DNA from: Saprospiraceae bacterium
GTDB taxonomy: Bacteria > Bacteroidota > Bacteroidia > Chitinophagales > Saprospiraceae
Direction of reading: 5' to 3'
Assembly (NCBI GenBank): GCA_012031785.1
Contig: JAAUTG010000002.1
Span: 1-56,200, forward strand
Length of the DNA: 56,200 bases
Part shown: positions 10,782 to 20,642 of the stretch, in pieces
How the letters are laid out: each line of letters starts with the position of its first letter
Numbering within the stretch: position 1 is the stretch's first letter
The notes under the pieces: generated by a model
What the model was told of the DNA's origin: nothing
Database searches by the model: none
The model's input: the letters and a program-made list of their open reading frames with translations, nothing else
Made by a program: the position numbers and the translations under genes

Positions 10782-10889
10782 ATGTTAATAAAACGCCTTC
10801 AAGGCGAAAATATCAGCAAATGGACGGGCAAAACCACACTTGTGCGTCAACTATCGGAAGCGTTGCATAAAAAAAATACAACTGTATGA
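10782..10889 (+). pseudogene. Possible P-loop ATPase/kinase relic
   Basis: A 35-codon frame contains TGKTTLVRQLSEALHKK, which resembles a Walker A motif and following helix of a P-loop kinase or ATPase, but the glycine-rich first half of the motif is missing and the frame stops at once. Shifting one base in the A8 run after it continues with IQLYEFVNNFVRTLLLLGGDID. The whole is too short for a working enzyme and runs into the convergent glycosyltransferase. It is best read as a decayed fragment. Confidence 0.25.
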
Positions 10890-10953
10890 ATTCGTCAATA
10901 ACTTTGTAAGAACCCTTCTACTCCTTGGCGGAGATATTGACAGCATTATTTAT

Positions 10954-12909
10954 TTATTTTTGAATACCCTTCCAAATTATTTCTAGGTCTTTGCTGGTGG
11001 TGTAGTCTTTGGCGTAAAAATAGTTGAGGCGATTCAAGGTATCTGCATCTAAGCTCATGTTAAGATGGGATGCTGTATGCAGTACACTTGCTTTGATGGA
11101 GGGGAGTTGAGGATAACGCGCTTTGGAGGTGGCGTATCCCACCCAAGTTTTTTGCCCTAGCAGCACTTGAAAAATATGCTTGATAAATGTACCCTTGTGT
11201 CGTATCCAGATTAGATGCAAAGGCAAACTTACGAGCAACAGTAAGGCAACTCCAAGGTCTAGTAATCGCTTATTGCGTCGTTGTAGTTTTTGATTAATGT
11301 TGTATTGAATATCAATGGTGTATAATTCTCCAGTAGTGTTTTTAGAGCTACTTCCAATGATAAAATGACTTTCGGCAGGCACAATTTTATAGGCGATATT
11401 GCTGCCTAATCGTGCCATCCATTCCATAATGGTTTCAGCACTGACATCTTGTGCGCAAAAGATAATTTCTTCCACTTGATAGATTTCCACTACTTGCTCC
11501 AGTTGATGAATTGGACTTAGATAGTTTTCCTCGTTTTGTTCTTGATTTGGGGCAACAGTACCAATAAAATTTTTTTCTGCTTTTACGTGTTGCAGGAGCT
11601 GTTGCACTCTTTGGCTCTCTGCAAGATACCTACGATGACCAAATGTTTAGGTTTGGTTTTGCCGATGTGTAAGTTTTTATATTTTAAGAAATAAATTAGT
11701 AACCTGTTAGAAAGAGCGATGGCAACTGCCCAAACTGTTCCCATCACAATTAAAGCCCTAGAAAAACGATACTCTAGGGGTAAAAAACCATAAATGGCTG
11801 CAATAATAAATGTACCAACTAGCGTTCCTCTGATGGTGCGCGGTAAGTCATTAGGGCGGTCATAGCCACCATTAAAATAGATGGTTAGCAACCAAATCAG
11901 TGTATAAAGTGGGAAATTGAGGTAAGTAAGGCTAGGGCTGTAATAAAAAGCATCGTGGAAGTGATAGTTCTCCCAAAAATCTTTCAAAAAAACCAAGCCT
12001 AAAAAAATTAATATGGCATCCAAAAACGGTAAATAAAACGATTGAACTGCATTACTGAACAGGGTTAAAAATGCCCTAAAGTAGATTGCTATTTTTAAAA
12101 GTAGCACAAAAAGTAAGCCTGTTGTCCTGAAAAGTGCTTTTTAGCAAACAAAATCATTGCTTGATAAAAAGTACGGACGTAGTTCAAACTACCTTTTTTA
12201 GTGCTTTCTCCTTTGTAATGAATAATGGTCGTTTCTGGAAAGTAGTAATTCTGGTAATTTGCTAGCGTGAACCGATAAGACAGGTCAATATCTTCACCAT
12301 ACATAAAGAACTGTTCATCCAATAAGCCTACTTGATCAAGTACGGATTTGCGCATCCACATAAAAGCACCTGCCAGCACATCCACAGGATTGGTCTCAAA
12401 TTCATCCAGATGTCCCAAATGGTAGCGATTAAAAATGGGCGATTTTGGAAAAAAGCTCGACAATCCGAATGTTTTATAGAACGCAACCGCAGGAGTGGGG
12501 AACCCGCGCTTTGATTCTGGCAGAAACCGTCCTGAGCCATCAATCATGCGTACACCCAAAGCACCTGCCTCTGAATGCGCTTCCATAAAAGCATAGCACT
12601 TGTCGAAAGTATCTTCCTGCACTACGGTATCTGGATTGAGCAGTAGGATGTACTTACCACTAGCTTGGCGAATGGCTTGATTATTTGCTACCGAAAATCC
12701 ATAATTTGTTGATTAGCAATAAGTTTGACCTTTGGAAACTTCGCTCTCACCAATGCCACGGATTCATCAGAAGAATGATTATCTACGACCCAAATTTCTA
12801 CTGCCAAACGTTGAGATGCAACCTGAACTGCTTTCAAAGCTTGTTCCAAAAAGAATTGGACATTATAATTCACAATGATAACGGAGAGTTGCACTTCCGA
12901 GGTGGTCAT
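10954..12909 (-). CDS. Two-domain glycosyltransferase: GT2 plus sugar-transferase-like tail (frameshifted)
   Basis: Four ORFs merge into one protein of about 652 aa. The first part is a family 2 glycosyltransferase: LSVIIVNYNVQFFLEQAL, then the rejoined NYGFSVANNQAI and YILLLNPDTVVQEDTF (the metal-binding DxD equivalent), and DEQFFMYGEDIDLSYR. The second half has several hydrophobic helices, a nucleotide-binding-like region (KHLVIVG, VEEIIFCAQD) and a helix RNKRLLDLGVALLLLVSLPL reminiscent of bacterial polyprenyl-phosphate sugar transferases. Breaks lie near 12705, 12110 and 11625, each one missing base. Such fusions make cell-surface polysaccharide. It lies 54 bases after recR, probably on the same transcript. 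Confidence 0.8.
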
Positions 12910-12963
12910 TATTGCTATGGTGTTTAATAAAATAGTTTAGTGTCTAATTAATGAAAAAATTAC

Positions 12964-13574
12964 TCAATCTTGTAATCTGTAAGGAACTCTTGCAATGATG
13001 GAACGTCCGAGCGTCAACTCGTCTGCATACTCAATTTCACCCCCAAAAGCAATGCCTCTGGAAAGTGTCGAGATGCGAACTTGCTCATTTTTAATGCGTT
13101 TTGAAACATAGAAAATAGTCGTGTCACCTTCGATAGTAGGATTAATTGCCATGATAATCTCTTTCACCTCGTTGCCATTAGCTCTTACTATCAAACTTTC
13201 AATATTCAGGTCATTTGGTCCGACACCTTCAATAGGAGATATTACACCACCTAGCACATGGTACAACCCTCGATATTGACCAGTATCCTCAATAGCAATA
13301 ACGTCTCTGATGGATTCCACGACGCAAATCAAACTACGATCTCGCCGTAAATCACTGCAATGGTACACACATTTTGATCCGAAATGTTGTAACACACCTC
13401 GCAATGGAGAATATTTCGTCGCATATTCCTAATCGCATCTGTGAACTGTTCAGTCACTTGTTTGTCTTGATTGATGAGGTGAAGTACCAAGCGCAATGCA
13501 GTTTTTTTCCCTATTCCAGGCAAAGAAGCAAACGCTTGTACTGCTTCCTCTATAAGTTTTGATGAAAATTGCAT
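12964..13574 (-). CDS. recR: Recombination protein RecR (frameshifted)
   Basis: ORFs 13329-13679 and 12964-13404 join into a RecR of about 203 aa, the normal length. The start MQFSSKLIEEAVQAFASLPG (13574) matches family starts, with the helix-hairpin-helix SLPGIGKKTALRL. Restoring one T near 13358 rebuilds the four-cysteine zinc finger (Cys58, 61, 70, 73: CEVC and CTIC) and the Toprim start SLICVVES. The C-terminal SRGIAFGGEIEYADELTL is canonical. RecR works with RecO and RecF to load RecA at gapped DNA. The break falls in an essential-looking repair gene, which supports sequencing error over decay. Confidence 0.93.
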
Positions 13575-14046
13575 ATACGACAAAATAAATATTTGATAAT
13601 AAATGTTGGCATTTGGGCTTCGAAGGTTAGTAGTCAAGGAAATAATAATGAAAATTACGACTGCTTTGATGACACTCAAAAAGTAAGGCTCAAATTATCA
13701 ACGGTTTAGCCATCTTGTATGGCTTCTTATTAATCCTAAAAAGCTACTCCCTCTGAACATCCTATGCTGACGAACAAAACGCAAATGTATTGAATCAAGA
13801 TAGTATTTTAGGTACTAAAAAGTATTCTTGGAATAATTGCTAGATAGAACAAGAAATATTGCATTTTTGCAAACGAAACAATGGGAACACAACTAGCTGC
13901 CATTTCAACTTTCAATTACTAGTCAACCTAATAAAAGGTTCGTTGGTTGTTAAACTCATAGAAATTATAAAACTTTATCTAAGTTGCTTCCCTGAAGCAA
14001 CTTTACGATATAACATTTATTACTTATTCAAAATACGAAATAAATT
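13575..14046. other. Divergent intergenic region between recR and aceF-like gene
   Basis: About 470 bases holding the promoters of the divergent recR and E2 genes. No protein-like frame is convincing; the track ORF at 13859-14059 has a composition typical of noncoding AT-rich DNA. It contains the strong hairpin at 13981-14003 listed separately. Confidence 0.5.
13981..14003 (+). promoter_or_regulatory. Perfect hairpin in the leader of the E2 gene
   Basis: aagttgcttc-cct-gaagcaactt is a 10-bp perfect stem with a 3-base loop, 44 bases before the ATG of the E2 gene. No T run follows, so an operator, leader structure or stability element is more likely than a terminator. Confidence 0.45.
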
Positions 14047-15345
14047 ATGGCTGAAGTGATTACAATGCCTCGAATGAGTGACACCATGATAGAAGGCAAC
14101 ATTGTGGGTTGGAGGAAAAAAGAAGGCGATAGCGTGGAGGTTGGTGAATTGCTTGCGGAAATCGAGACAGACAAAGCAACAATGGATTTTGATAGCCCTG
14201 CGGATGGCGTACTATTGCACATCGCGATTAAAGAAGGTTCAGTACCAATTGATGCGGTTATTGCAGTTATTGGCGAAGCGGGCGAAGATTGGAAATCGGC
14301 TATTGCTTCAAAAGGCACGGTGTCTGATACTACCCCTGATAGCGCGCCTGAGTCTTCAAGTCCAGCAGCAGCAATTCAAGTCGTTGCGAGCAGCAATTCA
14401 GATACGGAGGCAAGAATCAAGGCTTCTCCACTAGCAAAAAGTATTGCAAAAGAAGCAGGCATTGACCTAACTGCTGTAAAAGGAAGTGGTGACCATGGCA
14501 GAATTGTGAAGAAAGATTTGGAAGCGATGATAAGCGCACCTGCTCCAGCCGTGACCATACCAGTATCCGTTCCAAAAGCAATTGTAGAGACTCCAGCGCC
14601 AAAACCAGCACCTGAAAAAGCAGTAGAACCAGCAATTGTGCCATTCACTTTCTCTGGTGTGGGTAATAACTACGAGGATGTGGCGGTAAGCCAAATGCGC
14701 AAAACAATCGCTCGTCGTCTAGGAGAAAGTAAATTTTCTGCACCACATTTCTATCTTACCATTGAGATTGATATGGATAAAGCAACCCAGTTGCGCAAGC
14801 AGTTGAACGAAGTAGCTCCCGTAAAACTATCTTTCAATGATTTAGTTATCAAGGCTGCATCAGTTACATTAAAACAGCATCCAGCTATCAATTCTTCTTG
14901 GATGGGTGACCATCTACGTATCAACAAAGATGTAAATATTGGTGTGGCAGTAGCAGTAGAAGAAGGTTTACTTGTGCCTGTTATTCGATATGCAGATATT
15001 AAAACGCTGTCACAAATCAACACAGAAGTAAAAGAATTAGCAGGTAAGGCGAAAAATAGAAAATTACAGCCACAAGAAATGCAAGGCAATACCTTCACCA
15101 TTTCTAACTTGGGAATGTTCGGAATTGAAGAGTTTACAGCCATCATCAATCCACCAGATGCTTGTATCCTTGCTGTGGGTAGCATTATAGAAAAACCAGT
15201 CGTGAAAGACGGTAATATTGTGATTGGTCAGCGCATGAAAGTAACTTTATCTTGCGACCACAGAGTGGTGGACGGTGCAAAAGGAGCTGCATTTTTACAA
15301 ACTTTTAAGCAAATTTTGGAAGATCCTATTCGCTTGTTAGTATAA
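14047..15345 (+). CDS. aceF/pdhC: Pyruvate dehydrogenase complex E2, dihydrolipoamide acetyltransferase
   Basis: This intact 432-residue E2 transfers acetyl groups from lipoamide to CoA in the pyruvate dehydrogenase complex. It has one N-terminal lipoyl domain (about 1-77) with the lipoylated lysine in ETDKATMDF (Lys43), then a Pro/Ala-rich linker. The E1/E3-binding domain follows (ASPLAKSIAKEAGIDLTAVKG to GRIVKKDLE, about 126-162), a second flexible linker, and the catalytic domain with LSCDHRVVDGAKGAAFLQTF carrying the catalytic His and Asp. The E1 and E3 genes are not adjacent. The short A-rich gene end and the hairpin at 15364 suggest a single-gene transcript. Confidence 0.93.
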   Translation: MAEVITMPRMSDTMIEGNIVGWRKKEGDSVEVGELLAEIETDKATMDFDSPADGVLLHIAIKEGSVPIDAVIAVIGEAGEDWKSAIASKGTVSDTTPDSAPESSSPAAAIQVVASSNSDTEARIKASPLAKSIAKEAGIDLTAVKGSGDHGRIVKKDLEAMISAPAPAVTIPVSVPKAIVETPAPKPAPEKAVEPAIVPFTFSGVGNNYEDVAVSQMRKTIARRLGESKFSAPHFYLTIEIDMDKATQLRKQLNEVAPVKLSFNDLVIKAASVTLKQHPAINSSWMGDHLRINKDVNIGVAVAVEEGLLVPVIRYADIKTLSQINTEVKELAGKAKNRKLQPQEMQGNTFTISNLGMFGIEEFTAIINPPDACILAVGSIIEKPVVKDGNIVIGQRMKVTLSCDHRVVDGAKGAAFLQTFKQILEDPIRLLV

Positions 15346-15363
15346 ACTTGGCTATTTACGACA

Positions 15364-15398
15364 GATGGACAGGCATTTTCTAAACATGTTTGTCCATC
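15364..15398 (+). terminator. Hairpin after the E2 gene
   Basis: gatggaca and tgtccatc form an 8-bp stem with a 19-base loop, 19 bases after the E2 stop. No T run follows; a weak terminator is plausible. Confidence 0.35.
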
Positions 15399-15596
15399 AA
15401 GCAATACGCCAAAATATTTATCAACTGATGTTACGCGGTGCGCTATTTGCTTACTAAAAGGTTTTCACACACTTGCACTTGCATAGCGTGCTTACAACCC
15501 GAGATTGCCAGAAATGGTTATAGTTGGGTAAACGATGAAAAACAAAAATAAAATTGCGCAACATGAGTTATCAAGTAATATTTAAAGCATTGATTG

Positions 15597-15956
15597 ATGA
15601 AAAAAACGTTAATAATTGGAGCAAGTACCAACCCTGAAAGAACTGCCTACACCGCCATTCAACGTCTTGTAAAAGCTGGGCACGAGGTAATAGCCGTGGG
15701 TACCAAATCAGGAGAGGTGGCAGGTGTTACTATTCATACCCAAGCACCTGAAATAGGAGATGTAAACACAGTTTCCCTTTATGTCAACCCAGATATTCAG
15801 CAAACCTACTACGATTATCTTCTTCACCTGAAGCCCAAGCGCATACTCTTTAATCCTGGAACAGAAAATCCGCAATTTGCTCATCAAGCCCAGTTGCAAG
15901 GTATCGAAACTGAATTTGCCTGTACGTTGGTGCTATTGGCGACGGGTACGTACTAA
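15597..15956 (+). CDS. CoA-binding protein (YccU-like)
   Basis: The 119-residue product is a single Rossmann-fold CoA-binding domain of the YccU type: KTLIIGASTNPERTAYTAI forms the nucleotide loop, and KRILFNPGTENPQFAHQAQ is the second signature. I choose the ATG at 15597 rather than the TTG one codon earlier in the track. Family members are stand-alone cytoplasmic proteins of unknown precise role, thought to bind CoA or acyl-CoA. The gene is intact and monocistronic by spacing. Confidence 0.85.
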   Translation: MKKTLIIGASTNPERTAYTAIQRLVKAGHEVIAVGTKSGEVAGVTIHTQAPEIGDVNTVSLYVNPDIQQTYYDYLLHLKPKRILFNPGTENPQFAHQAQLQGIETEFACTLVLLATGTY

Positions 15957-16117
15957 TATTTCTTAAACCTATTTTCGTAAAAAAAATAAAGCAATCAAAG
16001 ACATCAAGCGAATACTAAAAATAGTTAATTTTGTTCTTTAATTAATGAACAACTCCCAATTTTGTGCCACCATCAACAAGAACGGTCAAACAATTACTCA
16101 CTCAACTAGACCACAGC

Positions 16118-17992
16118 ATGAGAAAATACTTTTTGGGAATAACTATTTTGAGCTTACTGCTCGGTTGTCAGGTTTCAGAAAAACGACTAGACGCAGAAGT
16201 GCTAGTGATAGGAGAAGGTACTGGAGCTACGACTGCCGCTATTCAAGCAGCACGTAGTGGTGCAAAAACAATTTTAGTAACCCCCTTACCTTGGCTAGGC
16301 GGTATGTTAACTTCTGCAGGAGTAAGTGCAATTGATGGCAACCATCAATTACCATCAGGTCTTTGGGGCGAGTTCAGGGATTCTTTGCGCAAATATTATG
16401 GTAGCGCAGAAGCCCTTTCCACAGGCTGGGTGAGTTATACTTTGTTTGAGCCACACGTAGGAGCGTATTATTGGAAGCAAATGGCTGAAAAAGAGCCTAA
16501 CCTAACTATCTTATATAGTGCTACTTACACTTCAATTCAAAAAGAAAAAAAATGGCTAGTGGAGGTAGCGCAGAATGGACAAAAACAAACCATTTCAGCG
16601 TATATTTTGATTGATGGCACGGATTTAGGTGACGTGGCAGCAAAAGCAGGAGTAACTTACGACGTGGGGATGGATGCACGCGCCGAAACAGGCGAAACCA
16701 TGGCACCAGAGAAAGCCAACGATATTATACAGGATTTAACCTATGCAGTTATCTTGAAAGATTATGGCACACAAGCCGATAAAACGATTGCTAAACCAAT
16801 GGGTTACAATGCAGCACAGTTTCATTGCGCTTGCCAAACTCATTGTGAAGATACGCTCGCCAAACCACATCCTTGCGAAACCATGCTGACTTATGCAAAG
16901 TTACCCAACAATAAATACATGATTAATTGGCCCATCAAAGGGAATGACTATTATGTAAATATTATTGAGCTAGATGTCGCGGCGCGAGCAGCAGCCCTAG
17001 AAAAAGCTAAAAATAAAACCTTACAATTCGTTTACTACCTTCAAACTGAATTGGGATTCAATTACTTGGGTATTGCCGATGATGAATTTCCCACATCTGA
17101 TGGTTTGGCGTTGATGCCTTACCACCGAGAAGGTCGGCGAACGCATGGCTTAGTACAATTAAACGTGAATCACATTTTGCAACCTTATGATTATAATTTG
17201 TACCGCACAGGCATTGCAGTAGGAGATTATCCAATTGACCACCATCACTACGAGCGTCCTGATGCACCAACAATTGATTTTCCCAAAGTACCTTCTTTTA
17301 GCATTCCTCTTGGCGCGTTAATACCGAAAGATATAGACCATTTACTCGTTGCGGACAAAGCCATTTCCGTCACCAATATCGTCAATGGAGCATCGCGTTT
17401 GCAACCCGTTGTCATTCAAATTGGACAAGTAGCAGGGCTGGTTGCGGCAATGGCAGTCCAAACACAAACTTCTCCAAAAGCACTAAATGTCAGAGCTATA
17501 CAGGAAAACTTGTTAGCTATTGATGGCTATTTATTGCCCTTCATAGACGTATCGCCAACGCATCCACACTTTGAGACTATTCAAAAAATAGGTGCAACGG
17601 GTTGGTTACAGGGTCGAGGTGTACCTTACAAATGGGCAAATCAAACTTGGTTTGACCCTGATAGCACCCTTAGCCTAGAAACCTTTTTACATGGCGCGAA
17701 GCAGTACGGAATTGACGCTTCACACGATATAAAGACCTCCACTCCATTGACTATTGCTGATGCCATTGACTTTCTATTTAAAAACACACAACTGGAAAAT
17801 GACTTTTCTAGTTCAGACTTACAAACCCTTACTCACCAAGTAGAAACTGCTTGGACAAGTGTTTGGCAATTAAATAACTTTGAGCCTCAACGCCCCATCA
17901 CACGCATTGAACTTGCTGTTCTACTTGATAAATTACTCAACCCATGGAAAAAAGAAATTAATAGCGCAGGAAATTGGTTGACTAGGAAGTGA
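16118..17992 (+). CDS. FAD-dependent oxidoreductase lipoprotein with SLH-like C-terminus
   Basis: I start at the ATG at 16118, which gives MRKYFLGITILSLLLGC, a lipoprotein signal with Cys17; the track start (16064) adds an unlikely polar extension. A Rossmann motif follows (VLVIGEGTGATTAAIQAARSG), then the FAD-binding oxidoreductase body of the FAD_oxidored type, ending with DHLLVADKAISVTNIVNGAS and RLQPVVIQIGQVAGLVAAMA. The last 150 or so residues look like S-layer-homology repeats: FIDVSPTHPHFETIQKIGA, an FDPDSTLSLETFLHGA half and PITRIELAVLLDKLL. The substrate is unknown; relatives in glycan loci oxidise sugars or are uncharacterised. The GH92 gene follows 124 bases downstream, suggesting a shared carbohydrate role. 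Confidence 0.8.
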   Translation: MRKYFLGITILSLLLGCQVSEKRLDAEVLVIGEGTGATTAAIQAARSGAKTILVTPLPWLGGMLTSAGVSAIDGNHQLPSGLWGEFRDSLRKYYGSAEALSTGWVSYTLFEPHVGAYYWKQMAEKEPNLTILYSATYTSIQKEKKWLVEVAQNGQKQTISAYILIDGTDLGDVAAKAGVTYDVGMDARAETGETMAPEKANDIIQDLTYAVILKDYGTQADKTIAKPMGYNAAQFHCACQTHCEDTLAKPHPCETMLTYAKLPNNKYMINWPIKGNDYYVNIIELDVAARAAALEKAKNKTLQFVYYLQTELGFNYLGIADDEFPTSDGLALMPYHREGRRTHGLVQLNVNHILQPYDYNLYRTGIAVGDYPIDHHHYERPDAPTIDFPKVPSFSIPLGALIPKDIDHLLVADKAISVTNIVNGASRLQPVVIQIGQVAGLVAAMAVQTQTSPKALNVRAIQENLLAIDGYLLPFIDVSPTHPHFETIQKIGATGWLQGRGVPYKWANQTWFDPDSTLSLETFLHGAKQYGIDASHDIKTSTPLTIADAIDFLFKNTQLENDFSSSDLQTLTHQVETAWTSVWQLNNFEPQRPITRIELAVLLDKLLNPWKKEINSAGNWLTRK

Positions 17993-18116
17993 AGAACCAA
18001 CGTAACTGCCTCTAAAGAATGATCAGTAAATGAAAAATACCAAAACGCATCATTAGCTGAGTTTTGTCATTTATTCCCAAAAAAATAATACAAAGTCAAA
18101 TAGATCACTATTTACT

Positions 18117-20351
18117 ATGAAAAAATACCCATTCTTGTTGTTTACTGCTATTTGTTTTTGGGGGTGCCAGAAGCCTGATAAAGTAAATTCCACGACCAAT
18201 TTAGCGGCTTACGTCAATCCATTTATAGGTACAGGCGCACATGGCCACACTTTTCCGGGTGCCACTTTACCTTTTGGTATGGTACAATTAAGCCCGGATA
18301 CTCGTTTGCCAGGTTGGGATGCGTCTAGTGGCTATCATTTTTCGGATAGTACCTTATATGGATTTTCGCATACCCATTTAAGCGGAACAGGCATTGGGGA
18401 CATGGGAGATATACTTTTGCTACCATTTACAGGTGAAGTCAGCGATTCTTTATTGGCTACCTTCAGTAAAAGTCAAGAAACTGCTCGTGCTGGCTACTAT
18501 CAAGTATATCTCAACAATTTCGGCGTGAAAGCAGAACTTACTGCGACGCTCCGAACAGGAATGCACCGCTACACCTTCCTTCCTAACGCCACCCCGAAAT
18601 TACTGATTGATTTAGCTCATGTATTGCAAGCGAATTGGGGGCATCAAAGCTTACTAGGCGAACTAGAATTAGTGGATAGCGTTACCATTAGAGGTAAGCG
18701 CGTTTCTTCTGGTTGGGCTTATGACCACCCTGTCTATTTTGTGATGCAGTTTTCTAAACCTTTTAACTTGATCAAAGCCACAGATAGAGGAAAGAACCTA
18801 TCCAGTCTTTATAAAAGTGGCAAAGAATTAAAAGCCTACTTGCAGTTCAAAGCAGACCTTCAAAATGAGTTGATTATCAAAACAGGTATTTCTCCAGTGA
18901 GTATGTCAGGAGCTATGCTGAATTTGAAAGCAGAGAACCCTAACTGGGATTTTGATGCTATCCAACAAGAAGCAACAGGGATTTGGGAAACTGAGCTGCG
19001 CAAAATTGAAATTCAAAGCTCCGATGAGGCAGTGAAAGAAAATTTTTACACTGCTTTATACCACTCCATGCTTGCGCCCATGTTGGCACAAGACATAGAC
19101 GGAAAATATCGAGGCATGGATAAACAAATTCACCAAGCTGCTGATGGCTATGTTAATTATACTGTATTTTCTTTGTGGGATACATTTCGCGCGCTACATC
19201 CATTGATGAACATGATTGATAGAAAACACAGTAACGAATGGGTAAAAACGCTGCTTCAAAAATACCGCGAAGGTGGTGTGCTTCCAAAATGGGAATTGGC
19301 TTCTAATTACACTGGGACAATGGTGGGTTATCCTTCCGTAGCCGTAATTGCAGATGCACTGGCTAAAGGAATTGATGAGTTTGATGTCCAGTTGGCTCTA
19401 CAGGCAGCTGTTATAAGTTCCAACTACCATCCAGAAATTACCGCTCGGCTAGTAGAACCAAGAGCTTTAGAAGTGCTTCCCAAACACCTTGATTTTATTG
19501 AAAAAATAGGTTTTATACCTACGGACTCCATTAGTCAATCTGTTTCTTACGGCTTGGAATGTGCTTATTACGATTGGTGTATTGCTCAAATCGCTGAGCG
19601 CGCTGGCAATACAGTCATCGCTGAAAAATATAAAAAGCGTTCCACCTTCTATCAAGCCTACTTCGACCCTAAAATTGGATTTATGCGAGGTAAACTAGCA
19701 AACGGACAATGGAAAATCCCATTTGATCCTTACCATTCTGAGTTGGAGGGTAGCGAATTTGTGGAAGGCAATGCTTGGCAATGGATGTGGTTTGTTCCCC
19801 ACGATGTGGAAGGTTATATTGCGCTAATGGGTGGCAAAGCAGCATTTGCTCAAAAATTAGACGAATTATTCAGTGCAGATTCTGAAATAACAGGTGAAGT
19901 TGTGCCAGCAGATATTTCGGGTTTAATTGGGCAGTATGCGCATGGGAATGAACCTAGTCATCATGTTGCTCATTTTTATAATTATGTTGATCAACCTGCA
20001 AAAACACAAACTCGACTCGACGAGGTACTGTATAATTTATACACTCCCACGCCAGAAGGTATTTCTGGCAATGAGGATTGTGGTGCAATGTCTGCTTGGT
20101 ATATTTTGAATGCTTTAGGATTTTATCCCGTTTGTCCTGGAAGTAGCACTTATTCTATTGGGCGACCTTTGGTGGAAGCAGCTACTATTTATTTGGAAAA
20201 TGGGAAAGTCATTCACATCAAAGTCAATAATAACAGCCGTCAAAATAAACTCATTGAGCGGATGGAACTTAACGGAAAGCCACTTATTCGTCCTTTTTTT
20301 GAGCATGAAGCGATAGCGGATGGTGGTGTGTTAGAATTTTGGATGAAATAA
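18117..20351 (+). CDS. GH92 family alpha-mannosidase, lipoprotein
   Basis: The 744-residue protein starts MKKYPFLLFTAICFWGC, a lipoprotein signal (Cys17). The mature start YVNPFIGTGAHGHTFPGATLPF is diagnostic of glycoside hydrolase family 92, calcium-dependent exo-alpha-mannosidases acting mostly on alpha-1,2 linkages of N-glycans and yeast mannan. Later signatures include GFSHTHLSGTGIGDMGDI, FVEGNAWQWMWFVPHD, GNEPSHHVAHFYNY and GNEDCGAMSAWYILNALGFY, the last two containing likely active-site and calcium-binding acidic residues. The gene is intact. It follows the FAD lipoprotein, and the Sus block lies about 8 kb away on the other strand. Linkage specificity cannot be read here. Confidence 0.95.
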   Translation: MKKYPFLLFTAICFWGCQKPDKVNSTTNLAAYVNPFIGTGAHGHTFPGATLPFGMVQLSPDTRLPGWDASSGYHFSDSTLYGFSHTHLSGTGIGDMGDILLLPFTGEVSDSLLATFSKSQETARAGYYQVYLNNFGVKAELTATLRTGMHRYTFLPNATPKLLIDLAHVLQANWGHQSLLGELELVDSVTIRGKRVSSGWAYDHPVYFVMQFSKPFNLIKATDRGKNLSSLYKSGKELKAYLQFKADLQNELIIKTGISPVSMSGAMLNLKAENPNWDFDAIQQEATGIWETELRKIEIQSSDEAVKENFYTALYHSMLAPMLAQDIDGKYRGMDKQIHQAADGYVNYTVFSLWDTFRALHPLMNMIDRKHSNEWVKTLLQKYREGGVLPKWELASNYTGTMVGYPSVAVIADALAKGIDEFDVQLALQAAVISSNYHPEITARLVEPRALEVLPKHLDFIEKIGFIPTDSISQSVSYGLECAYYDWCIAQIAERAGNTVIAEKYKKRSTFYQAYFDPKIGFMRGKLANGQWKIPFDPYHSELEGSEFVEGNAWQWMWFVPHDVEGYIALMGGKAAFAQKLDELFSADSEITGEVVPADISGLIGQYAHGNEPSHHVAHFYNYVDQPAKTQTRLDEVLYNLYTPTPEGISGNEDCGAMSAWYILNALGFYPVCPGSSTYSIGRPLVEAATIYLENGKVIHIKVNNNSRQNKLIERMELNGKPLIRPFFEHEAIADGGVLEFWMK

Positions 20352-20484
20352 ATGACCGATTGTGCAAAGTCTCTAATTTTAGAAGCTGGACGACTAAATA
20401 GGTGTAACGATTAAATCGCCGTTTCTAAAACATGAGCTTCATAAATACTGGTAGCTTTTCAATTTTACTAGTATCACTTAATTA

Positions 20485-20511
20485 ATCATACCCACTTAAA
20501 ATAGGTATGAT
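20485..20511 (+). terminator. Hairpin downstream of the GH92 gene
   Basis: atcatacc and ggtatgat form an 8-bp stem with an 11-base loop, 134 bases after the GH92 stop and 131 bases before the next start. It is a modest candidate terminator without a T run. Confidence 0.3.
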
Positions 20512-20642
20512 ATAAGATTTTAAGATTGATTATCAAATTTTTAAAAAATTAATAATCAATTACTTAAATATTTTTTTAACAAATAAATTTATCATCAATT
20601 CATCGTTCAGCTACTAATTTTTACATCAACAATTAAATAACC

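Noticed and set aside
13859-14059. 66-aa ORF upstream of the E2 gene
   Set aside because: It overlaps the E2 start, contains the leader hairpin, has no recognisable motif and an AT-driven composition; it looks like chance.
14376-14648. Alanine/glycine-rich minus-strand ORFs within the E2 gene
   Set aside because: These are shadows of the Pro/Ala-rich linker in the E2 gene on the opposite strand.
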